Below are positions 1 to 10,671 of a stretch of 64,000 nucleotides of DNA, in pieces (position 1 is the first letter of the stretch; every line of letters starts with the position of its first letter). A program made the translations under genes and the position numbers. Source of the stretch: Lepidonotus clava (taxonomy: Eukaryota > Annelida > Polychaeta > Phyllodocida > Polynoidae). Location: positions 14,046,788 to 14,110,787 of the forward strand of contig OW387136.1 of the NCBI GenBank assembly GCA_936440205.1, given 5' to 3'. Under the pieces are notes generated by a model that made no database searches, was not told the origin of the DNA, and saw only the letters and a program-made list of their open reading frames with translations.

Positions 1-3000
1 GAGCCGCTCAATATCGAAAGGAACCTTCTATAAAAGAAGTGTCTCATTGAACGAGCAACTCCCCCGCGTGCAGCTCCATGGTTCCGGTTGGTTGCACCAG
101 GCTAATTCACGGTCCATGTACCAGGGGCAGTGCTCCAGTAGGCCAAGGTCTGTGGTGGGGTTGGAATGATGCCAAGACAAATAACGTGGATACATCAGAG
201 ACTTGCACCCATTGTCTATGTAGGACAAACTGTAAACTTTTGGGTTAGGGGATGATTGCTTTTGGTATCACATTGGTTGCAATTTTGTCATTTAACTTGC
301 ACTTGCTATATGTTCATGCCGAGTATGGTATGATATTTTGCTCTACCATAGATAGAAAATTTTAGTAAGGTTCAATTTCAAGCTGCAAAAGGCCCTTATT
401 CACCGATTCAAGGTCCAGGAGCTGTTTTCTCTCAGTCATCCGAGAGGTTAGATCACCGTTGATGGAATCGCCAGGAACTTTGACTCACTGTAATGCATCT
501 TCAGTTCGCACACAGCAGGGGCGGATCCAGAGATTTTCTACCGGACCCTATGAGTTTTACATTAAAAAAGATTAATATTTTGCCAAAAATAAGAGGGTAC
601 GGGCCCTCTGCGGAGGGCCCCTAAATCCGCCACTAGGTTGCCACTACGAGTTAAAGGGAGCAAAAACCAATAAATTCAATGACATTTTCCAAACTCAAAT
701 AATCATAGAAATCCTTTTTTTTTTAGCCTATTCCTGGCCTATGTTAAAATTTAAACCATGAAATATGGTAAAAAATCATTAAAAACATGTTTTTCTTGCT
801 CAAATTAATTAATGTGGATCCGCAAAAATAGGGTTTGTTTAAAAACAAATGCAAATATTACCATCTCTTGTGGCATTCTACTTCAGTTTGAGCTAGTTTT
901 CACAGCTAATGCTTTACCACTGACCTTAACTAGACTCATCTAACATTTCTATACTTATCTCAGTTTTTATTTTTTTTTCAATCATATTGGTTTTGGCTCC
1001 CTTTAAATACCATCACCTTCTACCGTAGGATTTTAGGAGGATGCAGAACCTTGCACACGCCCTTTAATAGGATACCATGACGATGTAAATGGTACAAGAG
1101 CCAGCTATAGTTCTGGCCTCGGCAGAAAACCCAAATGTTGTCAATATTAGATTCATATAAAAAAGTTACAAATCTAAAGATACAAGTTCAAAGCCCTGAG
1201 GTAAAGAAGATCGGATCCATACACGAAAAAGCCCAAACTTAGAGGGAAAAGGAGGGACGAATTTAAGAAATGCAGTGTTCTCAGGGTTTGCACACTTAGT
1301 TTCTCATACATTCCCCCACCTTCCCACCTGTCGTCCACCCCTTACCTTGGATCCTGTTAGTTCCGTGATATAGAATCATATAGCACATGACAGGTGAAAA
1401 TGCGTGCAGCACTGTAGTGTATATTGATCTCACTGTAGAAAAGCATATAAGAGAAAAGCAAAGACGAGAGAGGGTAATTCATACACTTTTAGTCATATCC
1501 TACCCCGATCAGTTTCCCATGTATGTAAAGTGAGGGTGGCTTTGATGTAAAATGTTGATATCTTAAGATATTATTTTGCTCGTTATGGAGCTGGTAATGT
1601 GAAACATAACAACACTCATGAAGGAAGCAGATACTAGGCGATGTAAATGGCATTTCAGGACGCAATCATCTCCTATGTTAAAGATTATTGGCAACTGGCA
1701 GTCTTGGCAGGAAACCCCTAAAGAGTAAATCACCCATAAAGAAGGTTAATTGTTGGATTATCCCGGATGGGTAAATGCACAGGAGGGGGATGGCGTATGA
1801 TGAAAGGAGATAAGGCAGTTTACCAAAATAATTCGCAAACAACATAGAATAATTAATGATGGTTAAGGTAAGAGTAAAGACCGGCATATTCATTTCAGAT
1901 CATTTGCTTGAGAAAGAGTAAAAAAAATCTGTTTTCAACTTGTCCCAAGTTCTGTGTGATTATGGTGACCTAAAATGATTATGTAAAATCATATAATCTG
2001 AACTAGATGAATGATATCGCTTATTCTACACAAACACTGAACGCAGAACATACAATAGTGATTATTATTGTAACTACTTGGCAACGCCCAGTTTCATTGC
2101 GTCCCGTTCCACCTTTGTCTCCATCTTAATTAATGTTGCCTGCCCTAGGAACCATTACTTTATTCGTTACTCAGAAGTGGCAAGTCTCTCAATGGCCGAA
2201 TAAAAGGTTGGCGTACAGTGACATGAAATGCGCGAAATATGCTCAATGAAATGGGCGTGGTAAAGGGCATGACCAACATCATCAAGGATAACTACAATGT
2301 CAGAGAGTAAACGATATAGTTCATCCTTTGTGCGGTAACAACAATACAGGAGTACGAGTTCACAGCCTTTAACTAAACATACCAAAGATTATTGACAATC
2401 TATTCTAAACGTGATTCATACCTTAGGGAAATATTCAGGAAATAGTTTAAGGACATTAAATGGAAAATACGGAGCGTGCTATTTCAATTTGCAAGAGTTG
2501 GAGCTATTGGAAGCATGCACCTTTCAAGGTTTGACTCCTCACTATAGAATATTATTCATTGAGCAGGTACTAGTGGCTCGACCTACCTTTCCGTGAGCAA
2601 CTCCCACACCTGTTCAGGTAATGTATTACCTGGGCAGGTATTGTCCCAAATGGCCAAGTCCAGGGAGGTTCATTTATAATTGAGATAGATGTTGGTACTG
2701 CCACAGTCATCAATCTAATTGTTACCATTATAAGTAAACACAACAAGACAACAAGCATGATATCTGTCATCTCATTGTCTGATTGAGCAAGTAAATTACC
2801 TATAGGTATCATTTTGGTTTGCACCAAAAAGTAAGATTGTTGCTATGGAGCCAGTTAACTGTTGCAGATATGATGGAAGAGTGATAGATGTGGGTGTTGA
2901 AACCTTTAGTGATTTACATGCTGCTATCCAATGGACTATAAGGTGTCATTGAGGCAATTGAAAATCAAACCCCTGTGTGGATTTCCCGTGGGCTGATTCT

Positions 3001-4159
3001 TTTCCATTTAGTCTAAAAGCTTGTATACGAATCTATGAGCTAAGCCTAAATTCTTGCGATTTGTTTGTGATACACTGTTTAAGGTATTCCATCATAATCG
3101 CTGGGCATTTACAGAAGTTTGGTATAAAATAGTGTCGATATTGTTATATTGAATAATTCATCCAATGGTCTTCAATGATATTCTACTCCTCAGGGCTTAA
3201 ATGTCTTTTTTACATGCAATTAGCAAGGTATGTGATAGTATCTAACTATTCTAGGTAATTTATAGAAATAGCTGTTTCAGATATCCTTTGTGTCATCTGT
3301 CTTGACTCTAGAAAATGAAATATTGAATATCTTATTTTGAAACTCAGATGGAAAGAAAAACATAGTAGTATCAAAATTTACATTAGGAAAAAATGGGTTA
3401 ATTCATGGGGCTCGACCCTGGCATTTATATGCAACAAATAAACGACTCATGAACATGATAGCATTTCCCAGGCCAGGGTATGTAGTTGCCATGGCTAATA
3501 TTAACTGTGGTGAAAGACAACAGCATGTGGCCCTAAAAAAGCAGGTCACACTGTAAAAATCAATTATGCCCTTAAAGGTTGCCATGATATTTGAGGTTGA
3601 CCTTTTCCACGGGTGCTAACACTATCGCACTCGGAAATACAAACATTTGTTGTAATTTAAAAAAATGACTCCCCACCTTCATGGACAAATCTCTTGAATG
3701 GCATGACCTATACCAGTTGTATTATGTTAGGTCTATAGTTATATGTTACATAGATAGAAGTCACGTTTCTTTAAATCCAATATTATGAGGCGGCGGCATG
3801 AGATCTACATATATGTACTATGTACACATTAGCATGGCAGCGCCGAAGGTCTCTATGATCTATGGTTTGGTCGATTGTTTCGGTCCATCCAGTCTGTGAT
3901 CTTTCATTGGTCAAAATGTGTTGTACTTTGTAGGGTATAGTTCTTGAAGTGATATTAAAATTGCAAATGGCGTGAGCCACTGGTATTGGAATTCTGGCAG
4001 TTAAAGATAGGTCCCTTGAATATTTAAAAACAAATTCTACAGTATAGAATATGAACCAATTGTATAATAGGACCGTTAATTTGAGAGCAGTAAGGTTTAA
4101 ATAAAAAAAGTATATTTCGCTGATAGCCTGATGCCAATGTTTTCTCTTTTGTACTTTAG
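1..4159. other. AT-rich region without a confident exon
   Basis: I see no exon here that I can defend. Because the coding exon at 4160-4195 must have upstream partners, this stretch is probably intron of the plus-strand gene, or the partners lie outside the window. It holds a 121-bp repeat fragment at about 516-636 whose left end reads CAGGGGCGGATCCAG and whose right end is a degenerate inverse. That end recurs elsewhere in the window. Confidence 0.5.
516..636. repeat. Degenerate CAGGGGCGGATCCAG-type MITE
   Basis: The left end CAGGGGCGGATCCAG and the right end CCTAAATCCGCCACTA are imperfect inverted partners enclosing about 90 bp. The same terminal sequence bounds a well-formed copy at 32996-33139. 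No target duplication is clear, so this is an older copy. Confidence 0.5.
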
Positions 4160-5283
4160 ATGAGGAATCTGCGGCCCCCGTCACATCCACCCAAGGTAAG
4201 TCCTTTACAAAAATATATAAGATTATAGTGGAGATGGAACATTTCGTAAAATAACCCAAGGCCATATTCCACTATGAGGTGGGTAACCATTAGCGCTGGT
4301 CTTTTATCATATATATTCCACCTTGCAGTGCCCAGATTTACTTGCGGTGGGGCATAACACCGCTAGAGAATTGCCCACCGCCAGCAAACCACCGCAAAGT
4401 GGAATATGGCCTTTAGGTTCCTTGTTCCAGAATCTGAATTCACAAGAGGAAGAGCGCATCAATTATATTAGTTAATTGTTTCTGTTGATTAGTTGCTGCT
4501 GTTGCTGGATATAGATAACTATCTGCCATGATGGCCTTTCCATTAACAATATTGGTTGGACACTGAGAGGGATAATCAAATTGGCCAATCAATGATGGGC
4601 TATTGATCAGGGGTCAACCTCTCATTCCTTGCTACCAATACATTAACATGAAATCGCTGTCACTGTCTGGGCAAATAATGGATATACTCATTGTACAATT
4701 TTCAGCCAGTAAAACTGGGCTTTCAACAAATAAACTTACTGTTACTCCACTAAATCTACATGTTCATTGTGTTCAGAGGGCGAGGATTCTATGGAAAAAA
4801 AACTTGCACAATAAACAACTTTATTTCTGGCTTCTCATTTGGGGTCCGATGAAATTTGATTTAACATCTAGATTTAATCCAGTTTAGAAATGATTCATGT
4901 TTCAGTTTGGTCCATTGAAGCACAAAATACAATTTCTGTATGTCCTCATTGCATCCTCTTCTTTAGGTGGAGGCTACTACCCACAGTCCAAGAACTACAG
5001 TTATTCATACGGAAACTCTTCTGCGGACAAACTCCAGGCACCGTCCGCAGGGGGTTCCACCAACACCAGCCCGCGGGGTGGTAACAACTCCCTGAGAGGA
5101 GGTGCTCCAAACTCCATGAACAATGGCCTGACCAATGGGTCCACAATGAGCAATGGCCACTCCCACAATATGGGTCCTAGCATGGGCTCCTCAGGCATGG
5201 GCTCCATGGGCCAAGGGAGGCATGGTGGGCCAGTATCAAGCCGATACCAGGGACCAGTCTCCAGCAACCCGCGCAAGTTTTAA
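4160..5283 (+). CDS. Unidentified protein, C-terminal two exons (Gly/Ser/Asn-rich tail)
   Basis: Two exons are visible. Exon A (4160-4195) follows a pyrimidine tract and AG and ends at GTAAG. It reads (D)EESAAPVTSTQ, with the first base of its first codon supplied by an exon not seen. Exon B (4967-5283) follows CTTTAG and joins in phase 1 to give GGGYYPQSKNYSYSYG, then a low-complexity Gly/Ser/Asn/Met tail ending in SSNPRKF and TAA. The tail has RGG-like bits (SPRGG, SLRGG) and Met-Gly repeats, as in disordered ends of RNA-binding proteins, but no folded domain is present and I do not recognise the family. The 771-bp intron between the exons contains a MITE. The gene converges on the apolipophorin-like gene. 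The splice junctions and frame are strong; the function is unknown. Confidence 0.7.
4258..4413. mobile_element. MITE with AAGGCCATATTCCACT inverted ends
   Basis: A 156-bp element whose ends are inverted copies of AAGGCCATATTCCACT. The inside repeats CCACCGCAAG-like words. It sits in the last intron of the plus-strand gene. A second, longer member of the family is at 36906-37193. No transposase is present. Confidence 0.75.
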
Positions 5284-7780
5284 AAAGACAGCGATTGGTG
5301 TTTTCGTGAAAGACGAGCCATTCAGACTTTACTCTGACAATCAAGTCATCTTGCGCACAGATATGTTTCCCTTGTTATCACTGATGACACTTGGATCCAT
5401 TTGATCCACATGCATGTACACTCTGAATTGGTTGAATTTATAGTATTTAAGCTGAAACTAGTACATTAACTGACACACAAACTGAACATGGACAAATGAA
5501 ATGGAGTTGGTCTAGATTGTAACTCCATATGTGTGTCTTGCCAATCACTATTTGATGTTGAATTATTTTGACCGAAAAACACATATATTTACCTGTAACA
5601 AGTTAAGTTTCCTTTTTATTATTTTATCTTGATTTCCTTTTTATTATTTTATTATTTTGTGTAGTAGGAAACAATGTATGCTCTCTGCTTTCTGTCAAGA
5701 AATATAAGTCCCAAAGAACCTGCATGGTATTATCTTTAGGATACAGTTGAGAACTCGTTCTCATCTGAAGGGAGTTCCATAGATAATAAATGTTTTTCAT
5801 AAAAGAAGAGATCTATTGTATAAAGTTTAACTTAGGAAACACAACACTTTCAGAGGTAATAACAAATATAATATTTACAATTGTGTCAGCTAGAATATGA
5901 CAGTCTCAGCGCTACTGATAACTAAATGTGAAAAACGTGCTTCAGTAATGAGGTTAAACTGGTATTCGTGAATCTTAAGTTTAGCAGGAAGTGATACAAG
6001 TAGGTTAATTGAACTGAGCATGCATCTTGTGAAAAGGACCATTATCTAGGAACCTTAGCATTTCGATAAAACGCACCACTAAAAGTAATAGACTGTGCTT
6101 GGTGGTGAGGATTTTCTGAGAATTGACAGCAGAAATCATTTTTAAAGGTTGCCTGTATACAGATGCATGCTCGGAAATTATAACTGTACACTTCCAGCAG
6201 TTGTGACTGGTATTCAAGTGCACATTTTATTACTTTATACTTACCCTACATGCAGACAACATTTTCAAAATCCTGGAATGTGTCTTCTGCAGAGGTTTTA
6301 TGGTTTATTTTACTTTAGTTCCTTATGACACACAATCTCTGTTTTGACGTAGCGCTAATAATCTGTACGTAGGCAATGACGTCAATATTATTGCAGGGTT
6401 GGATCAATAGTCTTTCAACCTAGTTTTAGTTGTAAAGTTTTGATTTGTAAAGATGGTTCATTCAGGTTTTAAATTTTTTGTGCATGCATTCATATGAGAC
6501 TTGTGTTAATTCTAGGCTAATTATACACCAACATTCTGCAGTTACTGTACCAACGTGTTTGTCGCAGAAGATTGTGTTGGTCTCCAATTGCTGTCAAATA
6601 TATCTCAAATACAGCATCTAACTTCAACCAAATAACTTGTATTCATTAATCTATTATAATTGACTTGGCATATCAGTTTATTATCACCTCCTTTCTAAAA
6701 GCATACTCAGAAATCACTTAGAAATGGCACACGCATGAGTCTTCTATAGAATCATTTGTTTCATTGCATCTCTGAGCCTGCTCTCACATGTAGCCATTTT
6801 GTACAGTGTTTATAAGAAAGTTCGCAAAACAAAAGAAAAAGTGAGACTTGCGGTTAAGGTCATCCTCTGATAACGATAGTTGGGTTATGCAGTTAGTTGA
6901 AAACATAAGGTGTTGCCAATTGTACGCAGATGTGTCGATATTGCTATGACGCATTTGCTGCACATTTATAGAACTATGCAGACGAACTTACGATAGTTTG
7001 AAATAGCATTTAGCCATTCTGTAGATTATTTATTTCGACTTCAAATTGAAAGATGATTTGAATATGTTGTATAGGTAAGTAACCAGATGAATAATTTCAT
7101 TATTGATAGAGGTTGAAAATTGGTTTGATTTACATATAAGTGAAAGATATTTTACATCAATAAGGATTTTAGCATTTAGTTGTATTGGTTATATTGCAAG
7201 TATATGAGTTAAAAAGGAGAAATATCACAGGAAGTTTCAGAAATTTGAAACGTACTCTCCTCTGTAAAAAAATCTGTAGAATATGTAAATGAAAAGGCAT
7301 TTTTCTATTAAAGAAGTCTGTATATAAACAAATGGTTTAGAAAAGTTGATCGATTTTAATATGTTTTAATCTAGTCTCCGATGTTGAATGCAGTAACATT
7401 ATATATGGTTCAATTCAATTACGTCTGACAATATGATTATTTCATGTTTATCAGTAGTCTCAACTAAATTATTCTGCTTTAAAGTATATCATTAGGGTGA
7501 TATTACATTTCCTTCTTTTTCATATGTCCATTATAATGGGATAGATTGAAGGAGGAAATAGCTTTTTTTCGTTTGTTACCTAGGATTGTACAGTGTTGAA
7601 AATTGTGTGATATGTGTTTTTTATTCACAAATTGAAATAAAAATCGCAAACATACAAAAGAGAAGTAATATAGATAATGGAGACTTGTTTAGTATTGCAA
7701 AATTTCAGAAGATGGCGTTGGAAGTAATATCCCATGTGGTATTCTCATGTGGTTAAAATAACTTCACAAAAAATAAAGCA
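5284..7780 (+). other. Probable 3' UTR and downstream intergenic DNA
   Basis: AT-rich sequence without coding exons follows the TAA at 5281-5283. AATAAA signals in the sense of the gene occur at 5785-5790 and again at 7772-7777, so the 3' UTR is either about 0.5 kb or about 2.5 kb. A UGUAUAUA-like Pumilio-type word lies near 7318 but may be chance. I cannot tell which polyadenylation site is used. Confidence 0.4.
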
Positions 7781-7994
7781 TTTTCTACATATTTGCATGT
7801 TATGTTTTCCATCAGAGGTTTATCTCAGCCCACTAGACTTCAACGGATTCATACTGCATTGGGCCTATACAGTTAATTCAAACTCAAATCTTCTTTCATG
7901 ATTCTATTTGTGTTCACCATACTAATAACATAGTAAGTCACCAATTTAAGACTTGGCCAATGTACATAATTAAGAACCTCATGGAAATGATTAA

Positions 7995-8316
7995 CCCTTT
8001 AGACTCCAATCCGGCCATAGCCGCCCGAGGGTGTACTCCCCAATCCGGCCGTAGCCGCCCGGAAATATGGACATTTTCCCTATATTTTTCCATATTTTTC
8101 CAAAGGGAACACTCTAAAGAGTATTCAACATACAGAAATGGCAAATATATCGTTTAAAAGCTTATTTAATACCATTGCCAATACTTCAAATTAGGTATCC
8201 ATAATTTTCATTAATAGGGGTGGGTCATCCTTTGAAGTTTCTCAATTACAAGAAATTTAAGGAATTTCCTAGGGAAATCCAGCAATACAGGATCGCAATT
8301 AGTGGGGTCTAAAGGG
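7995..8316. mobile_element. piggyBac-type MITE (copy 1)
   Basis: A 322-bp element flanked on both sides by TTAA (7991-7994 and 8317-8320), with inverted ends CCCTTTAGAC. TTAA target sites with CCC-type ends are the hallmark of the piggyBac superfamily. The interior holds two CCGGCC-rich words near the left end and no coding capacity. It matches the copy at 56109-56450 in reverse orientation. The sequence TTAAGAACCTCATGGA occurs on both sides of it, so the insertion site was itself duplicated. Confidence 0.85.
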
Positions 8317-8615
8317 TTAAGAACCTCATGGACATACACAAGGTAACTCCCTTTACTAGTATAATCGGTCATAATATTATTACATGTGTGCATACAAGCA
8401 AGCAGCAGTTAAAATTGTGTGGTTAAAATATTGGTGAAATCTGAGCGAATATTGACTAGTATCACATCAATGACTATCTCTCCTTACATTATCATAATAT
8501 CATAATTTAAGCTAAAACATATATCAAAAATCTTCAAATATTCGTGTAAATTCGTGAAATGGACATTTGCTGTTGAAATATGAAAAATTAGCATGTTATC
8601 CCATATTATTGAAAG

Positions 8616-8920
8616 GTGGCTTCTCAGCCAATATCATTGGTACATTTCTTTCGAAGTAGGCATGCCATCCTATATTATTGGTACATTGGGTTCAAAGTTG
8701 GCATATGTATCATCCCTTATCATCAGTACATTAAGTTGATAGATGGCATATCATCCCATATTATCGGTACATTAAGTTCAATGTTCGCATGTCATCCCAT
8801 GTCATTGGTACATTTATTTCAAAGTTGGCATGCCATCCCATACTGCTGGTACGTTAAGTTTGAAATTGGCATGTCATCTTATACTATTGGTACATTAAGT
8901 TCAAAGTTAGCATGTCATTC
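8616..8920. repeat. About 41-44-bp minisatellite, seven units
   Basis: Imperfect tandem units read CATGTCATCCCATATTATTG then GTACATTAAGTTCAAAGTTGG. It forms the 3' UTR of the apolipophorin-like gene, and its last unit supplies that gene's final codons and TAA. An AATAAA in minus sense lies within it at 8813-8818. Confidence 0.85.
8813..8818 (-). promoter_or_regulatory. Polyadenylation signal AATAAA of the apolipophorin-like gene
   Basis: The plus strand reads TTTATT, so the minus strand gives AATAAA about 90 bases after the stop codon. It is the nearest canonical signal and would place cleavage near 8790-8800. Confidence 0.55.
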
Positions 8921-9235
8921 CCGGACCACGCCTAAAACCCTCACAAAAAACTCGCCCTGCCCCGGCTCCCCCTGCCTCCTCCTCACACCGGCACATTTTA
9001 CAGTCAAACGGCTTCGCCTTCGACGTCACCACGCGACTCAGAACATCGACGAAGGATTTCCGGTTCCGGTGCTGGGTCAGGGGACCGGAAGTGAAGACAG
9101 CGCCGCCGTTGTCGACGCCGAGGGAGGCGCAGCGGTCCCAGGGTGCTGACACCTGGTGGCGGAGGTGTGAATTACCGAGCTGCTCGGCCGTTTGACCTAC
9201 ATCCTGGTGAGTGTAGACTGTGTCACGGTCAAGAC
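8907..9235 (-). CDS. Apolipophorin-like exon 34: Cys-rich C-terminal tail and stop
   Basis: Residues about 4813-4921. It follows an acceptor CTACTCAG and joins in phase 1 to give EIYGLDRDTVYTHQDVGQT. It ends PFDCKMCRCEEEAGGAGAGR-VFCEGF and MTC then TAA at 8907-8909. The Cys-x2-Cys-x-Cys pattern resembles short Cys tails of invertebrate lipoproteins, but I am unsure of a named family. The last codons and the stop are made of minisatellite sequence, so the extreme C-terminus is likely to vary. Confidence 0.85.
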
Positions 9236-10636
9236 CTGAGTAGAAAGATAACATATATTAGCTTTACATAATTATATTAGCTTGACTCATATAGGCCTAA
9301 TATAGCCTATTTGCAGACCCGAGGCCAGACAAAGAGGCGTTCATTTTTTGGGACCAAAAACACATATTTATGGAAACGATTATTGCATGGCCTTTGTTAA
9401 AGACGGTACCAGACCAGCTATTTTCAAAACTAGAATGTAAAAGGTTTATTCTCATTTAATTCAATTAGGATCCTCATGCATATATGGAGATCTTATATAG
9501 CAGAGCTTTACGCAAACTCGCTCAATTGTAGTTGAAAATCGTTAGCCAGGGGAACTAAACGTTAAGTATGGACATGCTATATAGATTATATCATTGAAAA
9601 CGTTTTATAATTAACTTTAGAATATTAAATACAATGTATGGTTCCTTGCATTCCGGAATTGCGTGCATAAGTAATGGTTAGCCCCTGAAGTCGCCGCTTC
9701 CAACAAACTGTAATGAAGTAGTATATGGAATTGACCATTTGAGTCTGGCACTATTCTACAGTTCTATAGGATTTGGGAATTCAAAGGGATCGAAAGTGTC
9801 ATTCAGAGTGTCGAAACAGAAATTTAACCATAATCCTACCGTATATTTCACTTGACCTCGGCGATTCATTCATCCCCTGCGCCTTCAACCGGATGTTCTG
9901 AGGAGTCAATACATGGAAATGTATGCCCTCTCTGCGCAAACCCCACTCTGCCATACCTATAGTTACATTCCCCTCCGAGCACCCACCACAAGGCACTAAT
10001 ATCACAGTCTTAGACGTGCCAGCCTGGAAGGGGTACTTAGTGGCCATCACAATGGCTGCCAGAGCCTCGTCTGGTTCTGTGGGGGACACTTTTGGTGCGA
10101 TCTCAAAGGTTCTGATGACCCTGGAGAAGGCAGTACGGGTATTGGTGAGATGGCCGGAGATGGTGTGGGAGTGTGGGATCGCCTCGGCACCCTGCCCACC
10201 GTAACCTGTGAAATAAAGTGTTGTTAAAATTAACTTCTCTGCAGAGATGCCATATTTCCTACTGGATTTCATTTGATTGCACAAACACATTCAATGTTTT
10301 ACTCTTTCTAAAGGTTATCTATCACTCAGTTGTGTCTGAAAAAAAAAGAAACATTACGTCTTTACTAATTTTCCATTAGTCGAGTGTAGCATGATCTCTG
10401 TCCCTCTGAGGCATGTTTTCGTGATAAGGAACTGGCATTCAACAAATTAGTGTAAAGTAATCAAGTATGGTGAGGGTCATTGGTGAGAGAAACATTTTAC
10501 AGACATGACAATGCCTATTAATTAGCCAAATTGATCTCCAATGGTTGAAAGCACACCAATAATATCGATTGTCCAGCTATGGAACATACGCCTTTAACTG
10601 TCACATCCATACTTATATTAATATACATATCTCTTA

Positions 10637-10671
<35 letters not shown>

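Noticed and set aside
2167-2385. Minus-strand open frame with fairly protein-like sequence (CELVLLYCCYRTKDELYRLL)
   Set aside because: No recognisable family, no splice sites that fit, and only 72 residues. Possibly a decayed repeat fragment.
3783-4265. Minus-strand open frame of 160 residues
   Set aside because: It covers a plus-strand exon in antisense, and its composition and codon use look non-coding.
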